This document shows positions 17,210-24,976 of a stretch of 64,000 nt of DNA, in pieces. Origin of the DNA: DASSBQ01 sp040981125 (lineage in GTDB: Bacteria; Nitrospirota; Nitrospiria; Nitrospirales; Nitrospiraceae). Under the pieces are notes generated by a model. The model had not been told where the DNA came from, made no database searches, and saw only the letters and a program-made list of their open reading frames with translations. The position numbers and the translations under genes were made by a program. Every line of letters starts with the position of its first letter. Position 1 is the first letter of the stretch. Location of the stretch: NCBI GenBank assembly GCA_040981125.1, contig JANRMQ010000001.1:558001-622000 (forward strand). The letters are read 5' to 3'.

Positions 17210-18448
17210 CTATTTCTGGACCGGAATATTTTCGGAGAATTTGACGATTTCAATCGGCTGGAACACCGGGTCCTGCGCGCCCTTGCTTGATTCGGCCTCG
17301 ATACGTTGCAGGAAGGGGGCCGGCCCCGTGACTGCGGCGTAACTCAGCGTCGCCTCCACATCGAACGTTTTGGTATCCTTCGGCGTGGGAAAGCTGAAGG
17401 TTTCAACCCGCTTCTCTTCCGGCTTCAAGACCGTATCCTCGAGCACTTTGACGGCCTCGAAATCAAAGACCGTCTTTTGTCCCTTGACGTCCGCGTAGGA
17501 ACGTCCGTAGACGCGCTTGTCGCTGAATACGGTTTTGAGATTCTTGCCTTTTATTTCCAAATTCAGCACGACACTGGCCCATCCCGGATGAGTCGTGGGA
17601 AGATTATGCGGCACCAGGCTGTGGACGGTGACCGCCACGGTGGTCTTCTCTCCCTCGACTGTGGTGGCGACTTCCAGTTTTGCCGCTTCCTGCCTCAGTT
17701 TTCCAATGCGGCCGGGAAACGTATGATTGGCAACCTTCCGCTTCTTCTCTCCGTTCGCCGATTCCGCGACTTGCTCGGGCATATGGCACGTCTGGCATTC
17801 CTTGCCCGATTTCACCGCTTTACTTTGATCCCAATTGCCGAGCAGGTCGTTGCTTCGGCCGAGATTCGCGGCGGCCGGGACGGATTGATGGCAATTGAGG
17901 CATAGATCGGATTTACGAAACAGCTCCAGCTCCATCGATTGGTGCGCCAGATTCTGCGCGAAGTCCTTATAGGGACCATACATGATTTTGCTGCCGACAT
18001 CATACTTCGGCTCCGGGGGGTGCTTTGTACGATCCACTTGCTTGATCAAATGGCATTGCACACATGCGACTCCGTCGAGTGATGGCTCGCCCGATTGCGC
18101 CTGGTCCACAAACAACTGGGCTTGGTCCGTAAATTCACGCACATGAGGAGCATGGCACCGAAAACACAGGGCTTTGTCTTTACCGCCGAACGCGGTCAGG
18201 TATTGATCGAGGGCGGCTCGAAACGTCGGGGTATGGATCGAACGCGACAGCGGTGACGTTTCCCATTCTTCAAAGACCCGTTCATGGCAACGTTTGCATT
18301 TGCTCGAATTGGGAAAGGCCTTTTCAATCACCGCCTGGGGCTTTGTTCCCTGTGCCAGGCCGGCCGGCTCCTGATATCCCAGAACGATTGCACCGCATAG
18401 GACCAGGCCAAGCGCGCCTGCTATGAGGAATCGTCGATCCACCTTCAC
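17210..18448 (-). CDS. Periplasmic pentaheme cytochrome c
   Basis: Precursor of 412 aa with a signal peptide ('FLIAGALGLVLCGAIVLGY') and five CxxCH heme c sites: CKRCH, CFRCH, CVQCH, CLNCH and CQTCH. The C-terminal 190 residues have no heme motif and look like a beta-rich domain ('HNLPTTHPGWASVVLNLEI'). The heme arrangement resembles multiheme cytochromes of the c554/hydroxylamine-oxidoreductase-related group, but the family is not certain. GTG start at 18448 has GGAGG eight bases upstream. It follows a paralogue in tandem (57 bp gap). Role as a periplasmic electron carrier is inferred. Confidence 0.85.
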   Translation of the reverse strand: MKVDRRFLIAGALGLVLCGAIVLGYQEPAGLAQGTKPQAVIEKAFPNSSKCKRCHERVFEEWETSPLSRSIHTPTFRAALDQYLTAFGGKDKALCFRCHAPHVREFTDQAQLFVDQAQSGEPSLDGVACVQCHLIKQVDRTKHPPEPKYDVGSKIMYGPYKDFAQNLAHQSMELELFRKSDLCLNCHQSVPAAANLGRSNDLLGNWDQSKAVKSGKECQTCHMPEQVAESANGEKKRKVANHTFPGRIGKLRQEAAKLEVATTVEGEKTTVAVTVHSLVPHNLPTTHPGWASVVLNLEIKGKNLKTVFSDKRVYGRSYADVKGQKTVFDFEAVKVLEDTVLKPEEKRVETFSFPTPKDTKTFDVEATLSYAAVTGPAPFLQRIEAESSKGAQDPVFQPIEIVKFSENIPVQK

Positions 18449-18505
18449 CGAACTATCCTCCCTCTGCCGTTCTTACGAGATTGAAGCATCCGTGCGCCGG
18501 TCGGC

Positions 18506-19813
18506 TCACAGTGCCTTCACCCGGTAGGTCAATACGCGAGGCTGCACATATTCGTCGATAATCTTTTGGGCGGTCTGCCGGACCTTATCATCGGGAAGGG
18601 AAGCTAGATATTGCTCCTTCAAGCCCGCCTCCGGCTCCGGAATAAGCGCATACGTCAGAACAACCTCTACCGTGGCGGGTGAAGAGCCCGGCGGCAAAGC
18701 CTGGGAAAACGGCACACGCCGGGTATTGCCTCCCTTGATAAAAGGATCCGGAATCGGACCGCGCAGAATTTTATCGTAAGGAAGGCCGAAGTGCTTCGTC
18801 TGCTCTCCGAGGGACTTGCCCTGAGCATCCTTGACCACAATCGAAACAAAAAATTGTTTCAGCACGGGATCGCCGTCCGGAAAGCTATGCGGCAAGCTGC
18901 CGATCTTGACCAGCACCGTGCCGTCCACCGCTGAGGAAGAGGAGGACACATCAAGATCGATTCTCGGCATCCATTCGGCCTGAAGATTCCGATTCTTGAG
19001 CAACGTCCCTGGAATCACGACCCCACGGAACCAATGCCGGCCGATCGACCGCGTCATCGCCCCCCGCTTGGATGTTGAACTGCCGGTCGATGGTTCCATG
19101 TGGCAATCCTGACAAATGGTGCCCTGCAGGATCTCTCCGGGAAGCTCCGGTTGCGTCACGTCCTTTACCTTATCGAAATGGCACGACGCGCAATAATTCG
19201 CCCCGCGATACAAGCTTGACTGCGCGGCGGGATGAACCAGGTTTTCCTCCGGGTCGGCATAGGGCCCATAGAGTACTTCACCCGGTTTCAATTTATAAGT
19301 CGGCGGCGGTTGCTGCGTATTCTCCACTCCGTTGATCAAATGGCAGGACGCGCACCCGATGCCCTCAACCTGAGGCTTTCCGGATAGAACTTGTTCGGTA
19401 ATCTTATCGACATACTGCGGGAAGACGGTGACCGACGGCGCATGGCAAGAGAGGCATCGTTGCTTCTCTTCGGCTGTGGGCTTGGTCTGCAGCCAAAGGC
19501 CCAAGACGGTGCGGAAGACCGGCGACTCAAACGCCGTCCCGTGGAGCAAGGCCGCATCCACCCGGCCGAACGTTTTGAGGTCAGGCGTCTGTTCCCGTAT
19601 TCCCTTCCATTCTTCATAATGCCGATCATGGCACTGCTTGCAATCCTCCGAGCGAATAAAAATCTTTTCGATCTCGGCAACCCAATCGGCAGGCGCTTGA
19701 CCGTCGGACTTCTGCGCGATGGCACGCTCATGAAAAAAGACATTCACGCCGATCAGCAGGCAGAGCAACGCACCGACAACCCATTTCTGCATGCCTGTCG
19801 ACGCCTCTCCCAT
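18506..19813 (-). CDS. Periplasmic pentaheme cytochrome c, tandem paralogue
   Basis: Precursor of 435 aa with an N-terminal signal/anchor helix ('WVVGALLCLLIGVNVFF') and five CxxCH sites: CKQCH, CLSCH, CASCH, CASCH and CQDCH. It shares with the downstream gene the layout 'GxxCxxCHLIxxV', 'YGPYxD' and 'CxxCHM', and a heme-free C-terminal beta domain ('GSLPHSFPDGDPVLKQFFVSIVV'), so the two arose by duplication. It lies 15 bp downstream of the PDZ gene, in one operon. An ATG at 19792 is an alternative start. Confidence 0.85.
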   Translation of the reverse strand: MGEASTGMQKWVVGALLCLLIGVNVFFHERAIAQKSDGQAPADWVAEIEKIFIRSEDCKQCHDRHYEEWKGIREQTPDLKTFGRVDAALLHGTAFESPVFRTVLGLWLQTKPTAEEKQRCLSCHAPSVTVFPQYVDKITEQVLSGKPQVEGIGCASCHLINGVENTQQPPPTYKLKPGEVLYGPYADPEENLVHPAAQSSLYRGANYCASCHFDKVKDVTQPELPGEILQGTICQDCHMEPSTGSSTSKRGAMTRSIGRHWFRGVVIPGTLLKNRNLQAEWMPRIDLDVSSSSSAVDGTVLVKIGSLPHSFPDGDPVLKQFFVSIVVKDAQGKSLGEQTKHFGLPYDKILRGPIPDPFIKGGNTRRVPFSQALPPGSSPATVEVVLTYALIPEPEAGLKEQYLASLPDDKVRQTAQKIIDEYVQPRVLTYRVKAL

Positions 19814-19828
19814 ACTTCTTCCGCCCGA

Positions 19829-20317
19829 TTAGTCTCGCTTGCAGCCGACGAAATGAAAGTTTACTCCCCATCCTACCGGATCGCCTGGATCGGCGGGTTC
19901 ATACGTCCCGACCGTGAAATTGCATTCCGGCATCGCGCGCTTGAGCGCCTTGCCGAAATCCAGCATCGACCGGACTTCCTGCTTGTCGATCTCTTTGATG
20001 ACCGACCGCACCTTGATACCCGCGTAGTCGGCTCGCGAATTGCCGATCACCTCGAACACCGCGACGCCTTCGGCCTTTTGCAAATTCAGTTCTTTTTGAA
20101 TCTCTTCGTCCACTTCACCCACGGCAATCCCGAAGTCCTCGCCCAGACGAACCGCTTCTTCCACCGTCATTTCTCCATTCTGCTTTTCGGCATGAAGGAG
20201 GGCCGGAGACAAGCCGGAGCCGAGAACGAGGCAGGCGAATGCCCACACAAAAAAAGCCCTTCCAACCGGGAGGGCTTTTTGAGCATTCAATCGGCGCTGT
20301 ATCGACACAACCTCCAA
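19829..20317 (-). CDS. Exported PDZ-domain protein
   Basis: Protein of up to 162 aa. A signal peptide ('FFVWAFACLVLGSGLSPALLHA') precedes a single PDZ domain ('GVAVFEVIGNSRADYAGIKVRSVIKEID'). The start is uncertain: the frame opens at TTG 20317, and a strong terminator hairpin (20249-20280) overlaps codons about 13-23. A GTG at 20248 directly after the hairpin, with GGAAGGG upstream, would give 139 aa but remove the basic residues before the hydrophobic core. PDZ domains bind protein C-termini, so a chaperone-like or scaffolding role in the periplasm for the neighbouring cytochromes is possible (inference). Confidence 0.7.
   Translation of the reverse strand: MEVVSIQRRLNAQKALPVGRAFFVWAFACLVLGSGLSPALLHAEKQNGEMTVEEAVRLGEDFGIAVGEVDEEIQKELNLQKAEGVAVFEVIGNSRADYAGIKVRSVIKEIDKQEVRSMLDFGKALKRAMPECNFTVGTYEPADPGDPVGWGVNFHFVGCKRD
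20249..20280 (-). terminator. Terminator hairpin after the NxrC-like gene
   Basis: Inverted repeat AAAAAGCCCT...AGGGCTTTTT with a GGTTGG-type loop (one G-U pair in the arms) and T-tracts on both sides, so it can work in both orientations. It lies about 95 bp past the stop of the 20374 gene and overlaps the 5' end of the PDZ reading frame, where it may act as an attenuator. Confidence 0.75.
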
Positions 20318-20373
20318 GTGCTACGCCCCATCACCGGCGCTTCATCATGTCGGTCCTTGAGACCGGCCGGCGG

Positions 20374-21216
20374 CTAGAGTTTGGCGACCGGGTCCAAGGT
20401 CAATTGGAACCACGGCGCAATGGCCTTTTGTCCGTTCCGCTCTTTGTTCTCCCCGTTCCAGACGGCAAATGACACCGTCTGAATCCGTCCTGGCACGAGC
20501 TTCGCTTCGTTTTCCTGTTCCTCGCTCGATAGCGGTCGACGCATGACCACATGCCAGGTTCCATCCTTCCATGTGGCCTTGCCTTGGATCCGGCCTTGCT
20601 TTTCTTTCGTCGTCAGTGTGCTGAAGCCGCCGCCGATCAAATCCTCGACCGATGACGCCCGGCGCGGGATCACCTCGAATCTACGCGGTTCCGATGAACC
20701 GCCCTTTCCCTTTTCTCCCGCTCTCGAAGCACGGCGGTCAACATCGCTCTGCCAATCGGCTTTCCAATGCCAAATATTGATGTAGTGATCCAGTTGCCCC
20801 ATGCAGAAGAATGCCGGCGCATCACCGAGCGGCAGCCCTAACGCCACGCCGTCTCGAAACGTGCCGGGAGTAAGGCGATCGTTTCGCGTGTTGTCCTGCC
20901 ACTCGAGCAGAAAAGCGATATCGACGCCGTTGTGAACCGCGCGAACGGTCAGGGCACGCGCGGTCGGCTCCGGCCACACGGGACGCGTAATGATCTGCCC
21001 GCTTAACGGCAATGTCATCGGTGGGATTTTCTGCCATGCAGGATCTTCCGGTGTGATAGGGACGTCGCCGCCGATCAATTGCGCCCGGATGATCATGCCT
21101 TCCGAACTTACAATCGGAATACCCAGGCCGCCAAGCACGAATGCGCCGACCACGACTATAAACAGGAATGAAACAAGCACCGGGCGGGATCGGCAAACGG
21201 CTGTCATTCGCACCAT
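20374..21216 (-). CDS. NxrC-like heme-binding protein (EB_dh family)
   Basis: Protein of 280 aa with an N-terminal membrane helix or signal peptide ('VLVSFLFIVVVGAFVLGG') and one ethylbenzene-dehydrogenase-type gamma-subunit domain. Candidate axial heme b ligands are the Met of 'FFCMGQ' and the Lys of 'NGQKAI', matching the Met/Lys pair of that family. It is a shorter paralogue of the 317-aa NxrC at 27023 ('GGGFSTLTT', 'SFAVWNG'). In nitrite oxidoreductase the gamma subunit passes electrons to cytochrome c; whether this copy joins the complex is unknown. GAGGT seven bases before the ATG. Confidence 0.82.
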   Translation of the reverse strand: MVRMTAVCRSRPVLVSFLFIVVVGAFVLGGLGIPIVSSEGMIIRAQLIGGDVPITPEDPAWQKIPPMTLPLSGQIITRPVWPEPTARALTVRAVHNGVDIAFLLEWQDNTRNDRLTPGTFRDGVALGLPLGDAPAFFCMGQLDHYINIWHWKADWQSDVDRRASRAGEKGKGGSSEPRRFEVIPRRASSVEDLIGGGFSTLTTKEKQGRIQGKATWKDGTWHVVMRRPLSSEEQENEAKLVPGRIQTVSFAVWNGENKERNGQKAIAPWFQLTLDPVAKL

Positions 21217-21300
21217 GCGGCGACCTCAACCTCGATCACGTCAAAACATGTACAGTCTGGACGCCGCCGTGCGATCATTTCAACGACGCTCATACGCCCT

Positions 21301-22554
21301 TCACCATAATCTTACGCGACGGATCTTATTCTCCCCTCGTTCACAGATATACAGATGTCCCTGCCGATCGAGTGTCACGCCCACCGGGGCATTGACCACC
21401 GCTTCCACCGCAGTCAACCCGTCGCCATGCTTGATTTGTCCGGTGGCGTCCTTCGCGACAAATCGCGCGGCTCCGCACCCACCCATATTCTTGTCCTCGT
21501 ATCCGCTGTCTCCATTGCCGGCGACCGTAGTCATGAGGCCGGTTTGATGATCGACCTTACGCACCCGGTGATTGCCCGTATCGGAAATATAGGCATGACT
21601 CTGATGATCGAACACAACGGCCTCCGGCGCGTGGAGCATGGATTTGGCGGCCGGCTTGCCGTCGCCGTCGAATCCATAGCGACAGACTCCCGCCAGCGTT
21701 GAAATGACCCCGGTGTTCCGGTCGATCTTTCGGACTCGATTGCTTCCCTTGTCCACAAGGTATAGGTCGCCTTGTTCATCGATTCCGAGACCGACGATGT
21801 CGTACAAGCGGGCGTCCCTTGCCGAGCGGCCGTCATCCAAATACATGGATAAGTTGAGACCATCCGAACATACCGGCATAAGCCAGCCATTGTCGTCGCT
21901 GAAATCAATCCCGATGGCGTCGCCGGAGAGCACAACCAAATTTCTGGCCACTAGGGGCTGCTCCCGCGCGTCGTCTTCGCTGGTCCATACGCCGGCGATG
22001 GTCTCGACCAGTCCCGTCCGATGATCGAAGCGCCTGATGCGGTGGGATTGCGTATCGGCAATGTACAGAATATCGTCTTTGTCGAATGCGATTGCGGCCG
22101 GCCATGTCAGGTTGACTTCCAGCGCCGGCCCGTCTCCGTTAAACCCGTGCTGGCCGCTTCCGACCACCGTGGTGATGATCCCCGTCTCATGATCCACCTT
22201 GCGAATGCGATTACTCCCGGAGTCGCAAATATACAGATCATTGTTGGAGTCGAACGCGACATCCAGCGGCAGATACAGACCGGCCTCGCCGCAGGCGCCG
22301 CTGTCACCGCTGTAGCAGGTCTCGCCGATGCCGGCAAAATTGTGCACCGTGCCTTCCGCAACGTTGACTCTTCTGACCCGGTCGGACCCCGACTCCGCAA
22401 AGTACAGCCACCGCTCTTCTTTATCCAGCGCGACGTGGTGTGGAAGCGGAATACCGGCCTTGACGGCGCGCTTCCCGTCTCCCGTGCTGCGCGCCTTTCC
22501 ATTGCCTGCGAACGTCTCGATATATCCTGGGGCTAGCTGCAGTTCTGTTTCCAT
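21301..22554 (-). CDS. NHL-repeat beta-propeller protein
   Basis: Protein of 417 aa containing six NHL repeats, each with a core like 'DSGSNRIRKVD' or 'DTGNHRVRKVD'. Six repeats would close a six-bladed propeller. No signal peptide is visible, so it is probably cytoplasmic unless exported another way. It sits between the NxrC-like gene and tatA in the same direction. NHL propellers mostly mediate protein contacts; a role in enzyme assembly is possible but only contextual. Confidence 0.85.
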   Translation of the reverse strand: METELQLAPGYIETFAGNGKARSTGDGKRAVKAGIPLPHHVALDKEERWLYFAESGSDRVRRVNVAEGTVHNFAGIGETCYSGDSGACGEAGLYLPLDVAFDSNNDLYICDSGSNRIRKVDHETGIITTVVGSGQHGFNGDGPALEVNLTWPAAIAFDKDDILYIADTQSHRIRRFDHRTGLVETIAGVWTSEDDAREQPLVARNLVVLSGDAIGIDFSDDNGWLMPVCSDGLNLSMYLDDGRSARDARLYDIVGLGIDEQGDLYLVDKGSNRVRKIDRNTGVISTLAGVCRYGFDGDGKPAAKSMLHAPEAVVFDHQSHAYISDTGNHRVRKVDHQTGLMTTVAGNGDSGYEDKNMGGCGAARFVAKDATGQIKHGDGLTAVEAVVNAPVGVTLDRQGHLYICERGENKIRRVRLW

Positions 22555-22597
22555 TTATAGACCTGTCTTATTCATGGAATTGGCACGGCGCTCGGCG

Positions 22598-22885
22598 TTA
22601 CGCATGAGAAACCGGCTGGGATGCGGCTACCTGCTGTCCCTCTGCCGGCGTAATGACGGGTTGCTGAGGCGGCAACGATTGAGGCGGCGCCGCCGCTTCA
22701 TGTTGTGCCTGTGCCTGCGCCTGGGCTTCCGCTTCGATCGCATCCGCCTCATGAACGGATTTCTTGAATCCCTTGATGGCCTTGCCGAATCCCTCGCCCA
22801 ACTGAGGCAGTTTCCCCGCGCCGAAAATGATCAACACAATAAACAGGATCAGGATTAATTCTGTAAAGCCTAGGCTCCCAAACAT
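22598..22885 (-). CDS. tatA: Twin-arginine translocase subunit TatA
   Basis: Protein of 95 aa: an N-terminal membrane helix ('LILILFIVLIIFGAGKLPQL') and an amphipathic helix with the conserved 'FGKAIKGFKKS', then an Ala/Gln/Pro-rich tail. TatA forms the export pore for folded, cofactor-bearing proteins. AAGGAG lies 9 bases before the ATG. Its place among nitrite-oxidoreductase-related genes suggests dedicated support for export of folded molybdoenzyme (inference); tatC is not in the window. Confidence 0.93.
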   Translation of the reverse strand: MFGSLGFTELILILFIVLIIFGAGKLPQLGEGFGKAIKGFKKSVHEADAIEAEAQAQAQAQHEAAAPPQSLPPQQPVITPAEGQQVAASQPVSHA

Positions 22886-22908
22886 GGTGATATCTCCTTA
22901 TCGGCGAT

Positions 22909-23727
22909 TCAGGTTGTCGTTTGCTCCTTCGATTTCTTGGCAAACCGTTCCTTCAACCGATTTCGGGCCTGTTCGGCCTGTTCGAACATCTTGCACTTAT
23001 CGTACACGCTGATGAGGTTATAGTAGGCAAGCGGCTCGTCGGGGTTATGATCGACGGCGCTTTCCATCACTTTGATGGCCAAGTCCGTCTTCTTATGGTT
23101 GAGGGCGATGTCCATCAGCTTGAAACTGGCTTCCAGATGTTTCGGATCAAGCTCGAGGACCCGCAAATAACATTGAATGGCCATGTCCATGGTGTTGTAA
23201 TCCGACACCTGCGGATTGTCGAGTTCCACATAGACGCCGGCCAGATTATACCAAGCGATCGGATCGTCCGGGGTGATTTCCACCAGACGCTCATAATAGC
23301 TCTTGGCGTCCATGAACTGCTTGCGATCCGCCTGCACACGGCCCAGGTTGAACAGAGCCAGGACATCGTACGCATGGACGTCCAATGCATGCTTGAACTC
23401 CGCCTCCGCTTCTTCGATCATCCCTTTGGTGGCGTAAATCGTGCCCAAATTCGAATAATACATGGCCAGGGACCGATTCATTTCCGCACGGAGGCCCTCC
23501 GCCATCTCGATGGACTTTTTCACTTCGGTCAGCGCATCGTCCATGCGCCCCTTGCTGAAATACAACTCCCCAAGCCGGCAACGGGCTTGGAAATCGTCCG
23601 GCTCCGCGGCAAGGAGCTTTTCCAGCTCCATGATTTCTTCATCCGGATTCAATGGCTGATCACCGGGATCGACTGCGGCACCGACCTGTTGTTCTGATGC
23701 GGCGGATGTCTGTTGTTGTTCTTCCAT
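22909..23727 (-). CDS. TPR-repeat protein
   Basis: Protein of 272 aa with about five to six TPR motifs ('FQARCRLGELYFSKGRMDDA', 'AMYYSNLGTIYATKGMIEEA', 'VLALFNLGRVQADRKQF', 'PIAWYNLAGVYVEL', 'PLAYYNLISVYDKC') after an acidic, low-complexity N-terminus. The start at 23727 (AGGT upstream) is chosen; the frame extends to 23772 and would then overlap the previous gene. It lies 23 bp upstream of tatA. It is probably an assembly or interaction factor in this operon. Confidence 0.8.
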   Translation of the reverse strand: MEEQQQTSAASEQQVGAAVDPGDQPLNPDEEIMELEKLLAAEPDDFQARCRLGELYFSKGRMDDALTEVKKSIEMAEGLRAEMNRSLAMYYSNLGTIYATKGMIEEAEAEFKHALDVHAYDVLALFNLGRVQADRKQFMDAKSYYERLVEITPDDPIAWYNLAGVYVELDNPQVSDYNTMDMAIQCYLRVLELDPKHLEASFKLMDIALNHKKTDLAIKVMESAVDHNPDEPLAYYNLISVYDKCKMFEQAEQARNRLKERFAKKSKEQTTT

Positions 23728-23752
23728 CGTGCGACCTATGCGTCTGGTGAAG

Positions 23753-24874
23753 TTAAAGTTGTCCGCCGGCAAGAGACTCTCTCGTCCCCATCAACGGCGT
23801 ATTCGTCACTGATGCCTGCTCTGTGACGCCCCCCCGCTGCCGATCCATCGTCAGCAGCATAACTCCCAATATGACCATCATCGTCAGATTGGACAGAAGG
23901 AGCGCATATCCCGCGATGAACATAAGGGCCAAGCCATAACCGGCCAGCCGCCCCATACTTATGAGCCTGATGACCGTATACGCCCAACATAGTAGACCGG
24001 CTACGTACAGAACAAACGGCAGGAAAAACGTATAGCCCATTCCCATTTGAAAGATCCATCCGATCCCTTCACTGGCTTTTCTGATGGAATGCGCCATGGG
24101 AGGGTTGTACAGCTCCAGGATATAATCGAGGAACAGCAACCCTGAAAAAATGACGCCGGTCACGGACCAGAACCAGATGGCCCGCCGGCGCTGCCGTTTA
24201 TTCCTGCTGCGAAACGAGACGCCCCGCCCATACGCCCAGAACACCAAAATACTGGCCAACACCATCAGGGCTTCACCGGCTCGATTGATCTCATACACAA
24301 GCGGTGGAGCGGCAACCACCCCCAGCCAACCGAAGGTGGTTGAAAAGATCTGATAGTAGAGCCAGCCGGAGATGCCCAGAAAATACGTCGCTCCCATCGC
24401 CCGATAGATCCATTCCGGATTGGCGTGGAAATATTCGATCATCAAACAGGTAAGCGTGATAAAACTGACGACATTGTACGCGATAGACCCCAGCATGGCA
24501 GGCTGAACGATGAGGAACGCCACAGTCAGGATCAGAAGCAGTCCGACACAAGGGACCGTCATCATATTGAGTCCCGTGAGACCATACAGGCGCGCGCGCT
24601 TGAACAGCAGCATGCCGATCGCAATGAAGAGAAAAATTGCGACAACGTTCAGCAACCCGAATCCGATGGACGAGAGAAACCGAAATGCAGACCCGACCCA
24701 GGGATGCTCCGCCGCGACCTTGCTCAGATGCATGCCCAAGCGGGATACGAGCCGATAGAGGATGAGCTCAAAGAATCCCGTGAGGACAACGAGTTTGATC
24801 GTATATTCAAACAGCAGCCCCTGATCCTTCAGCCGGCCCGTAGCGCGTTCGATGGAGGAAGCTAGTGCTGCCAC
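23753..24874 (-). CDS. Polytopic membrane protein of unknown function
   Basis: Protein of 373 aa with about nine to ten predicted membrane helices, a basic cytoplasmic loop ('RNKRQRRRAIWF') in the middle and a hydrophilic C-terminus. No recognised domain or heme motif. GTG start at 24874 with GGAG seven bases upstream. It is 25 bp upstream of the TPR gene, so co-transcribed with it and tatA. It could be a membrane anchor or quinone-linked subunit, but nothing in the sequence proves this. Confidence 0.75.
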   Translation of the reverse strand: MAALASSIERATGRLKDQGLLFEYTIKLVVLTGFFELILYRLVSRLGMHLSKVAAEHPWVGSAFRFLSSIGFGLLNVVAIFLFIAIGMLLFKRARLYGLTGLNMMTVPCVGLLLILTVAFLIVQPAMLGSIAYNVVSFITLTCLMIEYFHANPEWIYRAMGATYFLGISGWLYYQIFSTTFGWLGVVAAPPLVYEINRAGEALMVLASILVFWAYGRGVSFRSRNKRQRRRAIWFWSVTGVIFSGLLFLDYILELYNPPMAHSIRKASEGIGWIFQMGMGYTFFLPFVLYVAGLLCWAYTVIRLISMGRLAGYGLALMFIAGYALLLSNLTMMVILGVMLLTMDRQRGGVTEQASVTNTPLMGTRESLAGGQL

Positions 24875-24976
24875 GTGTCACTCCAGATGCAAGGTGACAT
24901 TATAGCCGTCTCCCAAAAACATATTCAACGTCGAGGGAGCCGGTACATGTCGATGGGCGGATTCGCCGATCGAGGA

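Noticed and set aside
19391..20377. 328-aa plus-strand ORF
   Set aside because: Antisense to a pentaheme cytochrome and the PDZ gene.
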